Made by a program: the position numbers and the translations under genes | The notes under the pieces: model-generated | The model's database searches: none | What the model was told of the DNA's origin: nothing | What the model saw: the letters and a program-made list of their open reading frames with translations, nothing else | DNA from: Sulfurimonas sp. | GTDB taxonomy: Bacteria; Campylobacterota; Campylobacteria; Campylobacterales; Sulfurimonadaceae | Reading direction: 5' to 3' | Length of the DNA: 64,000 nucleotides | Assembly (NCBI RefSeq): GCF_028713515.1 | Contig: NZ_JAQTOD010000001.1 | Span: 558,001-622,000, forward strand | Shown: piece after piece, positions 32,909-42,523 of the stretch | How positions within the stretch are numbered: position 1 is the first letter of the stretch | Layout: every line of letters begins with the position of its first letter

Positions 32909-34566
32909 TGAACATCTCCGAATTCTGTAAAAAGTGCTCTTGTCTCAGAACCTTCAATATTGATTTTTTGAGTAGGATAAGCAATTATAATGTCATCTTC
33001 TTTGTTAAAAGCATCAATAATTTCAGTAGATATAGTGCTTCTTAACACTAATGTACCGTAAGCATTAGTCAAATACCAAGAGTCAATAGATATACCGTTT
33101 GGCTCTATAAAAGAGAATATTCTAGGCTCCACATTTGTATTTTTAAGACTATATTCACTTCTCAATTTACCCAACTGCTTTCTAGTTATATCAGTATAGC
33201 CCTTGGCATATTTTTTTGTTATTTCTCTACAAAGATGCATGGCTTTTTTATGATTTGAATCAAATGTTATGGTTATTTGAACACCATCCCAAACAGTTTT
33301 TAAAGAACCGTGTGTGTAATTTGCAACCATTCTAGTGAATATGTAATTATTTGGTACAAATATAATTCTTCCGGCTCTTCTGTTTTTCATAATAGAAGTT
33401 AAAGTAACATCTTCTAGTATAGTCATGCGAAGAAGCGAAATATCCATAACATCCCCTATATACTGCATACCATCCATATCCACACGGATTCTGTCTCCAA
33501 CGCGAATACTACCGCCAAACACTATTACAAGCCATCCCAATATGCTCATAAACCAATCTTTCATGGCAATAGCGATACCAGCAGATGCAAATCCAAGTAT
33601 TGTTACTAGATATCCTGCATTCTCAATATAACTAAAAAACACAATTAAAATTATCAGAGTAAAATTTATAAAAGTAATGACTTTGTTGGCCATATAAAAT
33701 CTATCATTATCGGTGATATATTTTTTTATGAAGAGCTTAAGAAGAAAAAATATAACAAATATTACTAGAACAGTTATTCCTATTTTTACAAGCTTGATTA
33801 TCTGTGCATCTATGCTTTTATCAACTTCTATCTCTACAATATCAAGCCTCTGTCTGTAGACCTCAGAAGCGACAACCATTGTATCTATGGCAATTTCAAA
33901 CTGTTCAAGTTGCTTATTTTTATTTTTAATATCGCTTAAAAATTTATTTTCTGGGTCTAACTTCTCTATCTCTTTGTATATTTGCATTTCTGATTTTAAA
34001 AGAGCGATAATTTCACTAAGCTCTTTCTTTTTTAATTCATAGTCATCAAAATTCTTTTCTAGTGCCTTAATGTGAGATATACCGGTAAATATATCAATTG
34101 GATTGGTTATTGGCTGTGCTTTTTCTATGATTGGCGGAGTTAGTAGATTTGAAAATGGAGAGCCATCTTTCTTTTTTAACTCGCTTGTTTGTGATATCAA
34201 AATACTTCTTTTTGAAACAAGTGTATTTAACTCATCAATCTCATCTAGTGATTTATCTGGTTTTCTTTGAAGATAGCTGATTTTTTCTTTTACTTTTTCT
34301 AAATTTTTGGAAACTTCCAATGATGTAAGGTATGAGTCACGACTCTTTATCCAAACACTATTTTTGTTAGCTATTTTTGCCTCAATTGTTTTTAAATCAG
34401 ACAAATATAAGGAAACATTTTCTTTTTTAAAGTTCTCTTTTTCTAACTCTTTTTGCTCTTTTGTGAGCTCTATTGTTTTTTGTTTACTGCCTGAATCAAA
34501 TTGTTTAATGGTGGCTGAAAAAAGCAATGTGGAAGCAATCAGCAATAAAAACAGTGTTCTATTCAT
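32905..34566 (-). CDS. MscS-family mechanosensitive channel with periplasmic coiled-coil domain
   Basis: A 553-residue protein: a signal peptide (about 1-18, LFLLLIASTLLFSATI), a long periplasmic coiled-coil region up to about 255, then three to four membrane helices (IGITVLVIFVIFFLLKLFIK; FINFTLIILIVFFSYIENAG; LVTILGFASAGIAIAMKDWF). The MscS pore and beta domain follow (WLVIVFGGSIRVGDRIRVDM, ILEDVTLTSIMKNRRAGRII). It releases solutes on osmotic downshock. It lies directly between aroB and mtaB with no gap, an order I recall from H. pylori. Confidence 0.88.
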   Translation of the reverse strand: MNRTLFLLLIASTLLFSATIKQFDSGSKQKTIELTKEQKELEKENFKKENVSLYLSDLKTIEAKIANKNSVWIKSRDSYLTSLEVSKNLEKVKEKISYLQRKPDKSLDEIDELNTLVSKRSILISQTSELKKKDGSPFSNLLTPPIIEKAQPITNPIDIFTGISHIKALEKNFDDYELKKKELSEIIALLKSEMQIYKEIEKLDPENKFLSDIKNKNKQLEQFEIAIDTMVVASEVYRQRLDIVEIEVDKSIDAQIIKLVKIGITVLVIFVIFFLLKLFIKKYITDNDRFYMANKVITFINFTLIILIVFFSYIENAGYLVTILGFASAGIAIAMKDWFMSILGWLVIVFGGSIRVGDRIRVDMDGMQYIGDVMDISLLRMTILEDVTLTSIMKNRRAGRIIFVPNNYIFTRMVANYTHGSLKTVWDGVQITITFDSNHKKAMHLCREITKKYAKGYTDITRKQLGKLRSEYSLKNTNVEPRIFSFIEPNGISIDSWYLTNAYGTLVLRSTISTEIIDAFNKEDDIIIAYPTQKINIEGSETRALFTEFGDVQ

Positions 34567-35616
34567 CTATCTATCTCCAAATCTATTCAAAACAGAAACA
34601 ACAGTGCTAGCATCAATCTTGTCAGTTATAACAACATCACCTATTCCACGAGGCAAAATAAAAGTTACCGATGAATCAGAGCTTTTTTTATCCAAAGAGA
34701 AAAGCTCATAAAAAGCATCTGCATCTTTAATCTCGTAAGACACCGGCAGTGCATATTTTTCCAAAAGCACCTTAACTCTGGATGCTTCTTCGGCGTTCAT
34801 GAGTCCGACTTCAACAGCTAGTTCATTTGCCATCACCATGCCAATAGCCACCGCTTCACCATGTAAAAATTCTTTATATGCAGTCTCATTTTCTATAACA
34901 TGACCGAAAGTATGCCCATAATTAAGAGCAGCTCTTAGCCCATGCTCTTTCTCATCTTGCGCCACAACACTAGCTTTTGTTTGTACGGCTTGTTTTATTA
35001 CATCAACTAAAATCTCTTTATCATCAAGATTTGCGCCCTCTAAAAATTTAAAAAAAACTTCATTAAAAGTAACTGCCATTTTGACTATTTCAGCAAAACC
35101 AGCACCAAACTCTCTTTTTGGTAGAGTCGTTAAAAAATATGGGTCGATATAGACCGCTTTTGGTTGATGAAAAGAGCCAATAAGATTTTTCCCAAAGGCA
35201 TTATTCATGCCAGTTTTGCCACCAACGCTTGCATCTACTTGAGAGAGAAGCGTTGTTGGAATCTGAATAAAATCAATCCCTCTTTGATAGATGCTAGCAG
35301 CGTATCCCGTCATATCACCAATAACACCGCCACCAAAGGCAATCAACATAGATTTACGGTTAAATCTATGTTCAAACAAAGAGTTTAAAATCTCATCTAT
35401 ACTCTCTTGATTTTTATACTCTTCGCCATCCTTTAAAGTTATGACATGAAGCTCTTTTGCACTAATTTTTGAAAGAAGATACCCTAAGTGAAGTTTAGAG
35501 ATAGTGGAGTTTGTAACAATAGCTACTTTTTTATCAAAATGAAGCTTTGGAAGTGTGTCGATTGTAATGTCATACGAATCATCAACAATCTTTTTAAGAG
35601 CGATATTTACTTGCAT
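34567..35616 (-). CDS. aroB: 3-dehydroquinate synthase
   Basis: The second shikimate-pathway enzyme, NAD- and zinc/cobalt-dependent, 349 residues. Motifs: the nucleotide loop FGGGVIGDMTGYAASIYQRG, PTTLLSQVDASVGGKTGMN, and the metal ligands in AALNYGHTFGHVIE and FLHGEAVAIGM. It is the first gene of the minus-strand run down to mogA. A sigma-54-like sequence lies about 60 bases upstream. Confidence 0.95.
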   Translation of the reverse strand: MQVNIALKKIVDDSYDITIDTLPKLHFDKKVAIVTNSTISKLHLGYLLSKISAKELHVITLKDGEEYKNQESIDEILNSLFEHRFNRKSMLIAFGGGVIGDMTGYAASIYQRGIDFIQIPTTLLSQVDASVGGKTGMNNAFGKNLIGSFHQPKAVYIDPYFLTTLPKREFGAGFAEIVKMAVTFNEVFFKFLEGANLDDKEILVDVIKQAVQTKASVVAQDEKEHGLRAALNYGHTFGHVIENETAYKEFLHGEAVAIGMVMANELAVEVGLMNAEEASRVKVLLEKYALPVSYEIKDADAFYELFSLDKKSSDSSVTFILPRGIGDVVITDKIDASTVVSVLNRFGDR

Positions 35617-35676
35617 TTTTTATCCATAAATAATTTATATAATCTCGTAGATGATACTTAAAAAATACTAATAAAT

Positions 35677-35694
35677 CGCTAATAAAGTGCCAAA
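35677..35694 (-). promoter_or_regulatory. Sigma-54-like sequence upstream of aroB
   Basis: The minus strand reads TTTGGCACTTTATTAGCG. The -24 element TGGCAC is perfect, and the GC of a -12 element follows at the correct 10-base distance from the GG, but the -12 reads TAGC rather than TTGC. An RpoN promoter for aroB would be unexpected, so it may be chance. Confidence 0.3.
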
Positions 35695-35750
35695 TCAAGA
35701 ATCTGATATAGACAAAAATTAAAAAACTATTTTAAATTTTTAAAGAGTGC

Positions 35751-35879
35751 TTATTTTTCTTTAGTTTTTTTAGCTGTTTTTTGCGTCTCTTTAGGGTGGC
35801 GCGGTTTCATTTTTCTATCTTTAGTGGAGCTTTCTATTTTATCTGGGTATAGATAAAAATCTCTATACCTATGACACTC
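35751..35879 (-). pseudogene. In-frame coding-like remnant directly after glgB
   Basis: The 42 codons after the glgB stop stay open in the same frame (ECHRYRDFYLYPDKIESSTK, then a lysine-rich tail ...KKTKEK) before a second stop. The composition looks like the C-terminus of a real basic protein rather than intergenic DNA. It has no good start of its own: an internal ATG gives only 19 codons. Options are the end of a gene truncated when the glg cluster formed, a readthrough tail of GlgB, or chance. Confidence 0.35.
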
Positions 35880-37805
35880 TTAGCTATTACGCTTCAGATA
35901 AATTACCCCAAGCGGAGGTAGAGTTAGCGAGATGGAAAGCTCTCTTCCCATGGCTGATTCTCTGGTTGCTTGAACTGGTTTAGTGTTTCCAATGTTCCAC
36001 CCATCATAAGCAGTGGATTGAGAGTTAAATATCTCTTCGTATTCTCCCTCATGGGGAACACCTAAAAGATAACCATCTCGCGTTATATCAGAGAAATTAC
36101 AAACAACATAAATAGTCTCAAGGGGATTATCACTTTTGCGCATAAAGCTGATACAGTTGTGGCTGTAGTCTCTATCATCAATCCACTCAAACCCCTCTCG
36201 TTTCTCATCATATAGATGTAAAGCTCGCTCAAGGCGATACAGTTGGTTTAGAGAACTAACCATTTTTTGCAAACCACTGTGCAGAGGGTACTCAAGCAGA
36301 TGCCAATCAAGTGAGCGCTCAAAATTCCACTCTGCAAACTGGGCAATTTCGCCTCCCATAAAGAGCAATTTTTTTCCAGGATGAGCCATCATGTAAGCAT
36401 ACAAAGAGCGTAAATTGGCAAATTTCTGGTTGTTGTCGCCTGGCATCTTGTTAATCAAAGAGCCTTTCATGTGGACAACTTCATCATGACTAAGCGGCAG
36501 CATAAAGTTTTCATCAAATCCATACCACATACTAAATGTGAGCTGATGATGATGATGCGATCGGTAGATTGGGTCATAACTCATATATTTTAGTGAGTCA
36601 TGCATCCAGCCCATATTCCACTTAAATCCAAATCCCAATCCTCCAACGCTAACAGGACGAGTTACCATCGGAAAAGCAGTTGATTCCTCAGCAATCATCA
36701 CAATGTCACAAAATTCACCATAGATGAGCGTGTTTAGCTTTTTTAAAAATTCTATGGCTTCAAGATTTTTATTTCCGCCATGTTTATTTGGTATCCACTC
36801 TCCCTCTTTGCGCGCATAATCAAGATGGAGCATAGATGCAACTCCATCAACGCGAATCCCATCAATGTGATATTTATCACACCAAAACATTGCGGAACTT
36901 AGCAAGAATGACTGCACTTCATTTCGTCCATAGTTAAAGATGATGCTACCCCACTCAGGATGAAAACCTTGACGCGGATCGTCATGTTCATAAAGTGCCG
37001 TTCCATCAAAGTTTATAAGTCCATGCATATCAACCGCAAAATGTGAAGGCACCCAATCCATAATAACGCCAATGCCATTTTGATGAAGAGTATCAATCAA
37101 AAACATAAGATCATTTGGAGTTCCAAAACGCGCTGTTGCTGAGAAATATCCAACAACTTGATATCCCCATGAGCCATCATACGGAAATTCCGTGAGTGGC
37201 ATAAACTCAACATGAGTATAATTCATCATCTTAAGATATTCTACAAGCTCATTTGCCAGCTCAAAATAAGTTAAAGAGCGATTATCCTCCTCCACCTTTC
37301 TTCGCCACGAGCCTAGATGTATCTCATAAACAGTGATTGGTGCGTCATGTGCATTTTTCTTAAATCTATTTGCCATCCACTCGCCATCGTTCCAAACATT
37401 TTTATCAATATTCCAAACTTTAGATGCTGATTTTGCTGGCACTTCTGCATAGAATCCAAAAGGATCGCTCTTATCATGGATGATATTATGAAATTTTGAG
37501 ACAATGTGATATTTGTAGGTAACTCCCATTGTAACACCAAGAACAAACCCTTCCCAAATCCCAGAATCATCGCTCCTAAGAGCCAAAGGGTGTGTTGTTG
37601 TGCTGTAGTGGTTAAAATCGCCACGAACACTTACAGACGCCGCATTTGGAGCCCACACTGCAAAATGAACTCCCATCTCTGCATCACGCTCCATTGGGTG
37701 AGCCCCAAATTTGTTGTAAAGTTTAGTGTGATTACCTTGTTTAAATAGGTAAATATCCATCTCGCTAAGCAGAGATATATCGTGATATATAGGGTGATTA
37801 TACAT
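35880..37805 (-). CDS. glgB: 1,4-alpha-glucan branching enzyme (GH13)
   Basis: A 641-residue branching enzyme that makes alpha-1,6 branches in glycogen. The N-terminal CBM48 domain (YNKFGAHPMERDAEMGVHFA, VSVRGDFNHY) precedes a GH13 barrel with DWVPSHF, the nucleophile Asp in GIRVDGVASML, the acid/base Glu in VMIAEESTAFP and LSHDEVVH. AAAAGGAC just before this ATG selects it; an upstream in-frame extension of 35 codons lies inside glgA. It overlaps that gene by eight bases and is last in the run. Confidence 0.93.
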   Translation of the reverse strand: MYNHPIYHDISLLSEMDIYLFKQGNHTKLYNKFGAHPMERDAEMGVHFAVWAPNAASVSVRGDFNHYSTTTHPLALRSDDSGIWEGFVLGVTMGVTYKYHIVSKFHNIIHDKSDPFGFYAEVPAKSASKVWNIDKNVWNDGEWMANRFKKNAHDAPITVYEIHLGSWRRKVEEDNRSLTYFELANELVEYLKMMNYTHVEFMPLTEFPYDGSWGYQVVGYFSATARFGTPNDLMFLIDTLHQNGIGVIMDWVPSHFAVDMHGLINFDGTALYEHDDPRQGFHPEWGSIIFNYGRNEVQSFLLSSAMFWCDKYHIDGIRVDGVASMLHLDYARKEGEWIPNKHGGNKNLEAIEFLKKLNTLIYGEFCDIVMIAEESTAFPMVTRPVSVGGLGFGFKWNMGWMHDSLKYMSYDPIYRSHHHHQLTFSMWYGFDENFMLPLSHDEVVHMKGSLINKMPGDNNQKFANLRSLYAYMMAHPGKKLLFMGGEIAQFAEWNFERSLDWHLLEYPLHSGLQKMVSSLNQLYRLERALHLYDEKREGFEWIDDRDYSHNCISFMRKSDNPLETIYVVCNFSDITRDGYLLGVPHEGEYEEIFNSQSTAYDGWNIGNTKPVQATRESAMGRELSISLTLPPLGVIYLKRNS

Positions 37806-39273
37806 GTCCTTTTCTCCCTTTTGCAATCTTATAGTAAAGTGCTTCATACTCTTTAGCTGCAGCAATCCAGTCAAAGCGTGCGGACATAGCATTTTTACGC
37901 AAATTATCAAATCCTACTTTATCGTTATAGTAGGTATAAACAGCCCAGCCAATTGTATTAAAAAGAGCCTCTGGCGTAGCATCGGTAAACTTAAATCCGT
38001 TGCCGTACTTTGAATCGTTGTGGTAACTCTCAATCGTATCATCTAAGCCACCAGTTGCGCGAACAATGGGAAGTGTTCCATAGCGAAGGCTATAGATTTG
38101 GTTTAATCCACATGGTTCAAAAAGTGAAGGCATCAAAAAGAGGTCACTTCCAGCTTCTATTTTGTGTGCTAAATCATTTCTGTATCCAATGTAACAACTA
38201 AATTTTTCGGGATATTTAAACGCAATTTCTCCAAAAAAGTGCTCAGCCCACTTCTCTCCTGCACCTAGCATCACAATCTGAATATCCATCTCTAAAATTT
38301 TGTAAATAGCAGATGCAAGCAGGTGGATTCCTTTTTGCTCAACTAACCTGCCAACAAATCCAATCAGAGGGACATCTCCTCTTTGGGGAAGGTTAAAACT
38401 CGCCTGAATATCCGCTTTACAGATAGCCTTTGGACTCATATTCTTAGTATCAAATTTTTTGGCAATAAATGAGTCAAGTGAAGGATTCCACTCATCATAA
38501 TCTACGCCATTAAGTATCCCATGAAGTTTATATGAGTATGAGTCAATCAACCCATTAAGCCCCCAACCAAACTCGTTTGAGCGAATCTCCTGCGCATATT
38601 TTTGACTTACTGTACTCACTGCATCTGCGTGAACGATACCACCTTTAAGAAGATTTACGCTGTCATGCTCTTGCATTTCATAAAAGTGATTCCAGCCGAT
38701 TCCCATAACATCCATCACTCCTTTGTAAAACTTCCCTTGATGTTGGAGGTTGTGGATACTCAAAAGAGAGCCTGTGTAGGCGAAATTACTATCAAACGCG
38801 TAAATTGTGTTTAGTAGCATTGGTATAGTTGCGGTATGCCAATCATTTGCGTGAATCACATCTGGATGAAACTCAAGCTTTTTTGCCAACTGCATCACGG
38901 CACGCGAGAAGAAGATAAACCTATTATCATTGTCATCATATCCATTTACACCATCATCATACAGACCACTGCGACCAAAAAAATCTTCGTACTCAATAAA
39001 ATATACAGGGACCGCACTATCAGGCAAAACTCCCTCATAGACCAAAGCCCAAATTTCGCCCATAATTCCCATAGGAACTCCAAGGGCACCTACTAATGGT
39101 TTTAACTTATACTTCTTGATATCTACAACATAATAACGAGGCATAACCACTCGCACATCATGTCCAAGAGAGTGGAGCGCTTTAGGAAGTGCGCCAACCA
39201 CATCAGCCAAACCGCCAGTTTTGGCAAAAGGAACAACCTCTGAGGCTGCTATGAGTATCTTTAATTTATTCAT
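37798..39273 (-). CDS. glgA: Glycogen synthase (GT5), copy 1
   Basis: A 491-residue GT5 enzyme that extends alpha-1,4-glucan from a nucleotide-glucose donor. Motifs: the N-terminal donor loop KTGGLADVVGALPKALHSLG, NDWHTATIPMLL, GILNGVDYDEWNPS, FVGRLVEQKGIHLLASAIYK and PSLFEPCGLNQIYSLRYGTL. It overlaps glk upstream and glgB downstream by eight bases each. A second, diverged GT5 synthase lies two genes upstream in the same operon. Confidence 0.93.
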   Translation of the reverse strand: MNKLKILIAASEVVPFAKTGGLADVVGALPKALHSLGHDVRVVMPRYYVVDIKKYKLKPLVGALGVPMGIMGEIWALVYEGVLPDSAVPVYFIEYEDFFGRSGLYDDGVNGYDDNDNRFIFFSRAVMQLAKKLEFHPDVIHANDWHTATIPMLLNTIYAFDSNFAYTGSLLSIHNLQHQGKFYKGVMDVMGIGWNHFYEMQEHDSVNLLKGGIVHADAVSTVSQKYAQEIRSNEFGWGLNGLIDSYSYKLHGILNGVDYDEWNPSLDSFIAKKFDTKNMSPKAICKADIQASFNLPQRGDVPLIGFVGRLVEQKGIHLLASAIYKILEMDIQIVMLGAGEKWAEHFFGEIAFKYPEKFSCYIGYRNDLAHKIEAGSDLFLMPSLFEPCGLNQIYSLRYGTLPIVRATGGLDDTIESYHNDSKYGNGFKFTDATPEALFNTIGWAVYTYYNDKVGFDNLRKNAMSARFDWIAAAKEYEALYYKIAKGRKGHV

Positions 39274-40108
39274 AAATTTTTCCTAATAATTTTGCACCCT
39301 CAAGTGATGCATTTTCTAAAAAACTCTGTTCGATGCGAAGTGATTCTAGGGATGGACCTAGCGCATAATTTTTTATATTTTCTTTTATAAAGTCAATTAG
39401 ATAAGAATTTTGAGCTATAACACCTCCACCTAAAACAACTATTTCTGGATTAGAGATGGTTATTAGCGTTCCAATGGCATAAAGTAGTCCCTGCTCAAAA
39501 TTCTCTGCAACTTGGCGTTCTTCTTTGATTTGTGAATTTTTAAGCTCCGTAAGATTTGAAAGTTTATTGCTCCCATAATAGTTTAGCCATTTAGCCATAG
39601 CAGAGCCAGATGAGTAGAGTTCAATGCAGTTATTTCGTCCACATCCACAAAAAAATGGAGCTTTCCTATAGGGAATGTGCCCTATTTCGTAAGAGATATT
39701 TCTACTTCCTCGTACTAATTTTTTGTTATCTATAACTGCTGAACCGATGCCAGTTCCTACAAACAACAGAGCGATATTATCTGATTTCCAATACTCCGCT
39801 TCTGCAAAAATAGCACAGTTGAGGTCGTTGTCAATCTTAAGCTCAACGCCATAGCGCTCTTTTACACGGTGCATAATCTCATATTCATCAATATGAATAT
39901 TTGGAGCAGCAATAATAACCCCACCATCTACCTGCCCAGCGTACGAAATCCCAATAAATTCAATATCATTATGAGCCATAATTATAGTGTCAATATACTG
40001 CATTAACCCTGTAGAATCAGTTTTGATTTTCTCCTGCAAAACCACTCCGTCACTATAGATTTCGCTTCGCAGATAGGTGCCACCAACATCTATAAAAAGT
40101 TTTTTCAT
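39266..40108 (-). CDS. ROK-family glucokinase
   Basis: A 280-residue sugar kinase of the ROK family. The phosphate motif is FIDVGGTYLRSEI, the sugar-binding segment KIDNDLNCAIFAEAEYW holds the catalytic Asp, and the zinc motif GHIPYRKAPFFCGCGRNNCI is complete. In this operon it most likely phosphorylates glucose released by the GH57 enzymes. It overlaps the neighbouring glgA genes by four and eight bases. Specificity for glucose over fructose or mannose is inferred. Confidence 0.85.
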   Translation of the reverse strand: MKKLFIDVGGTYLRSEIYSDGVVLQEKIKTDSTGLMQYIDTIIMAHNDIEFIGISYAGQVDGGVIIAAPNIHIDEYEIMHRVKERYGVELKIDNDLNCAIFAEAEYWKSDNIALLFVGTGIGSAVIDNKKLVRGSRNISYEIGHIPYRKAPFFCGCGRNNCIELYSSGSAMAKWLNYYGSNKLSNLTELKNSQIKEERQVAENFEQGLLYAIGTLITISNPEIVVLGGGVIAQNSYLIDFIKENIKNYALGPSLESLRIEQSFLENASLEGAKLLGKIYE

Positions 40109-41526
40109 TTTAGAAGTTTCTCATAAAGATCGCTATAAATTTTCGCGCTTTTCGTCCAAGAAAAATCACATTTCATATTGTGATTGGCAATCTCTTCAAA
40201 GAGTTTTTTATCACTGTAAAGATCAAGTGCTTTTTGAACTGCCCCTACAAAAGAACGAGATTTTGGGGTGTTAAACAGCACTCCATATCCATACGAGCTC
40301 GCAGCATCATAACCATCAAAACGCTTTACAGTATCCGCCAATCCTCCAACATGGTGGACGATTGGGATAGACCCATAAGCAAAAGCAATCATTTGATTTA
40401 AACCACACGGCTCAAAAAGTGATGGCATCAGTAAAAAGTCACTTGCGGCGTACATCTGATGTGCAAATGCTTCATCATACTTAATCGTTAAATGTATATT
40501 TTTATGGCGCTGAGAGAGAAGCGTTAGCTCTTCATGAAAGTGATTTGCACCTTCCCCTAAAAGTGCGATATTGCAATCCATATGGGCAATTTTATCAAGA
40601 GATTCAATCAACAAATCCATCCCTTTTTGCTCAGCAAAACGACCAATAAACACAAAAAGTGGTTTTGTCACTCCTTTGAGTTTAATGTGCTTTAAAAAGG
40701 CACTCTTAGATACTCGTTTGCCTTTTACGCTATTATAGGTAGCAACTAAAGCCGTGTCACTAACAGGGGAAAAATGCTCTGCATCAATGCCATTGAGTAT
40801 GCCTCTTAGTTTATAAGAATGAAGTTCTAAAAAACCCTCCAGTCCACATCCATATTTATGAGATAAAATCTCCTTTGCATAAGTAGGACTGACTGTTGTA
40901 ACGCTTTGTGCGTAAGCGATTCCAGCTTTTATGAAATTCACTTTATTATAAAACTCAAGAGCATCCATCGTAAAATATCGCTCATCTATTCCGATGAATT
41001 TTAAAACAGAGTGCTCAAACACCCCTTGATAGGCTAGATTATGAATAGTGAAGATAGTTTTAGTTGAAATCAAACTCTCTTCATTTACTAGCAGAGCAAC
41101 CAATGCGCTCTGCCAATCATTTAGATGGACAATATCATAATGTTCACCTTTTAGCAACAGCATAATTGCCCAAGAAAAAAGCCCAAAACGGATAGCATTG
41201 TCCTCGTAACCAGCCTCATGCGTTCCATATAAAAACTCTCTATCACACAAACAAGGAGTGTAGATAAAAAGATACTTAATTCCCTCAAATGTACAGCTAT
41301 GAAATTGCAGTGGGTAAGAAACTCCTCCCATAAGCAGATCAAAAGGCTTCCCCCAAGGAGAGATGTTGTATTTTTCTTTATCAATAGAGCGATAAAGGGG
41401 CATCACAACTTCGACATTATAGATAGCATTTAGAGCACGCGGTAAGCTATGCGACACATCAGCTAATCCTCCAGTTTTTGCAAAAGGATATACTTCACTC
41501 GATACAAACAATATGCGTCTAGACAT
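40105..41526 (-). CDS. glgA: Glycogen synthase (GT5), copy 2
   Basis: A 473-residue GT5 paralogue of the synthase two genes downstream. It has FAKTGGLADVSHSLPRALNA, LNDWQSALVALLVNEE, RGILNGIDAEHFSPVSDT, FIGRFAEQKGMDLLIESLDK and PSLFEPCGLNQMIAFAYGSI, so it looks active. The donor loop and lengths differ between the copies, which suggests different nucleotide-sugar preference or chain role, as with initiating and elongating synthases in other bacteria. It overlaps galT by eight bases. Confidence 0.9.
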   Translation of the reverse strand: MSRRILFVSSEVYPFAKTGGLADVSHSLPRALNAIYNVEVVMPLYRSIDKEKYNISPWGKPFDLLMGGVSYPLQFHSCTFEGIKYLFIYTPCLCDREFLYGTHEAGYEDNAIRFGLFSWAIMLLLKGEHYDIVHLNDWQSALVALLVNEESLISTKTIFTIHNLAYQGVFEHSVLKFIGIDERYFTMDALEFYNKVNFIKAGIAYAQSVTTVSPTYAKEILSHKYGCGLEGFLELHSYKLRGILNGIDAEHFSPVSDTALVATYNSVKGKRVSKSAFLKHIKLKGVTKPLFVFIGRFAEQKGMDLLIESLDKIAHMDCNIALLGEGANHFHEELTLLSQRHKNIHLTIKYDEAFAHQMYAASDFLLMPSLFEPCGLNQMIAFAYGSIPIVHHVGGLADTVKRFDGYDAASSYGYGVLFNTPKSRSFVGAVQKALDLYSDKKLFEEIANHNMKCDFSWTKSAKIYSDLYEKLLK

Positions 41527-42523
41527 CTTCTTCTCCTCTTAAAAGTTTAGCTGCGAATTCTGGCTCTACTGGATTAATCATCATCTGTGTGCCAACTTCA
41601 AACCCACCTAGTCGGTAGATACGCGGCATAATACGAATCATTAGTCGATATGGCTCAGATGATGGAGCATCTACTCCAAGTGGAGGAGTAGAGATCCAAA
41701 GGTTAAATGGGACATCTCCATGTATGTTTTTCATCTTTTGTATTATGGAAAAAAGAAGTGTGACTAGCTCATTAATATGAACATCATTAATAGTATCTAT
41801 TTGACCAATATTTTTTTTCGAACTTATGATGACTTCAAACGGGTAACTGCTTGCATAGGGGCAGAATGCACTAAACTCTCCATAGCTCTCAACCATTCGA
41901 ACTTTTGCCTCTTCTTCATTTAGGATTATCGACTCCATAAGTGTTTGTGAATTTTTCTCAAAATATTCACAACAGCGTACATTCATCTCATGTTGAATTT
42001 TTGGGATAATAGGCAGAGCAATCAACTGTGTGTGAGAGTGACTCATAGTTGAGCCAGCATTTGCGCCCTCGTTTTTAAATAGTGAGATAAAGACAAGTCT
42101 ATGGTCACGGCGCAAATCCTCAACACGACTACGCAGAGTTTTCAACCAAACAACCATCTCCCAAAGGCTCCACTCACTCATAGATATTTTATGAGAAGGC
42201 GTGTCAATAATTATCTCATGCGCACCAAATCCATCCCAATGCACAAAATTTCCATCATATTTTTGATATGGAGCCTCTATCTCTACGGCTTTATATAGAT
42301 TTGGAATGACACGAGTATACCAATCTCTATGATTTGCCATAGATTCAGGATTACGCATAGCGAATATCTCTTTTGGTGTAAAAGCTTCATTTCCCTCACA
42401 AAACGGACATAGTCTGTCATTTTCAGCTTGTGTTTTAATTGTGGCAAAATCTGGACGGCGAAGTCTCTGTGGAGCCATAATGACATAAGTGTCGTGCAGT
42501 TGATTATAGCGAATTTCAGACAT
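41519..42523 (-). CDS. galT: Galactose-1-phosphate uridylyltransferase family protein
   Basis: 334 residues. The zinc-binding N-terminus LCPFCEGNEAFTPKEI and the catalytic HIT-type motif GSTMSHSHTQLIALP (His-x-His-x-Gln) are present, with the preceding FKNEGANAG loop. GalT exchanges UMP between hexose phosphates. No galK or galE is adjacent, so here it may serve to interconvert nucleotide-glucose and glucose-1-phosphate for polyglucan synthesis. That is inference. The short family form is common outside enteric bacteria. Confidence 0.85.
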   Translation of the reverse strand: MSEIRYNQLHDTYVIMAPQRLRRPDFATIKTQAENDRLCPFCEGNEAFTPKEIFAMRNPESMANHRDWYTRVIPNLYKAVEIEAPYQKYDGNFVHWDGFGAHEIIIDTPSHKISMSEWSLWEMVVWLKTLRSRVEDLRRDHRLVFISLFKNEGANAGSTMSHSHTQLIALPIIPKIQHEMNVRCCEYFEKNSQTLMESIILNEEEAKVRMVESYGEFSAFCPYASSYPFEVIISSKKNIGQIDTINDVHINELVTLLFSIIQKMKNIHGDVPFNLWISTPPLGVDAPSSEPYRLMIRIMPRIYRLGGFEVGTQMMINPVEPEFAAKLLRGEEDV

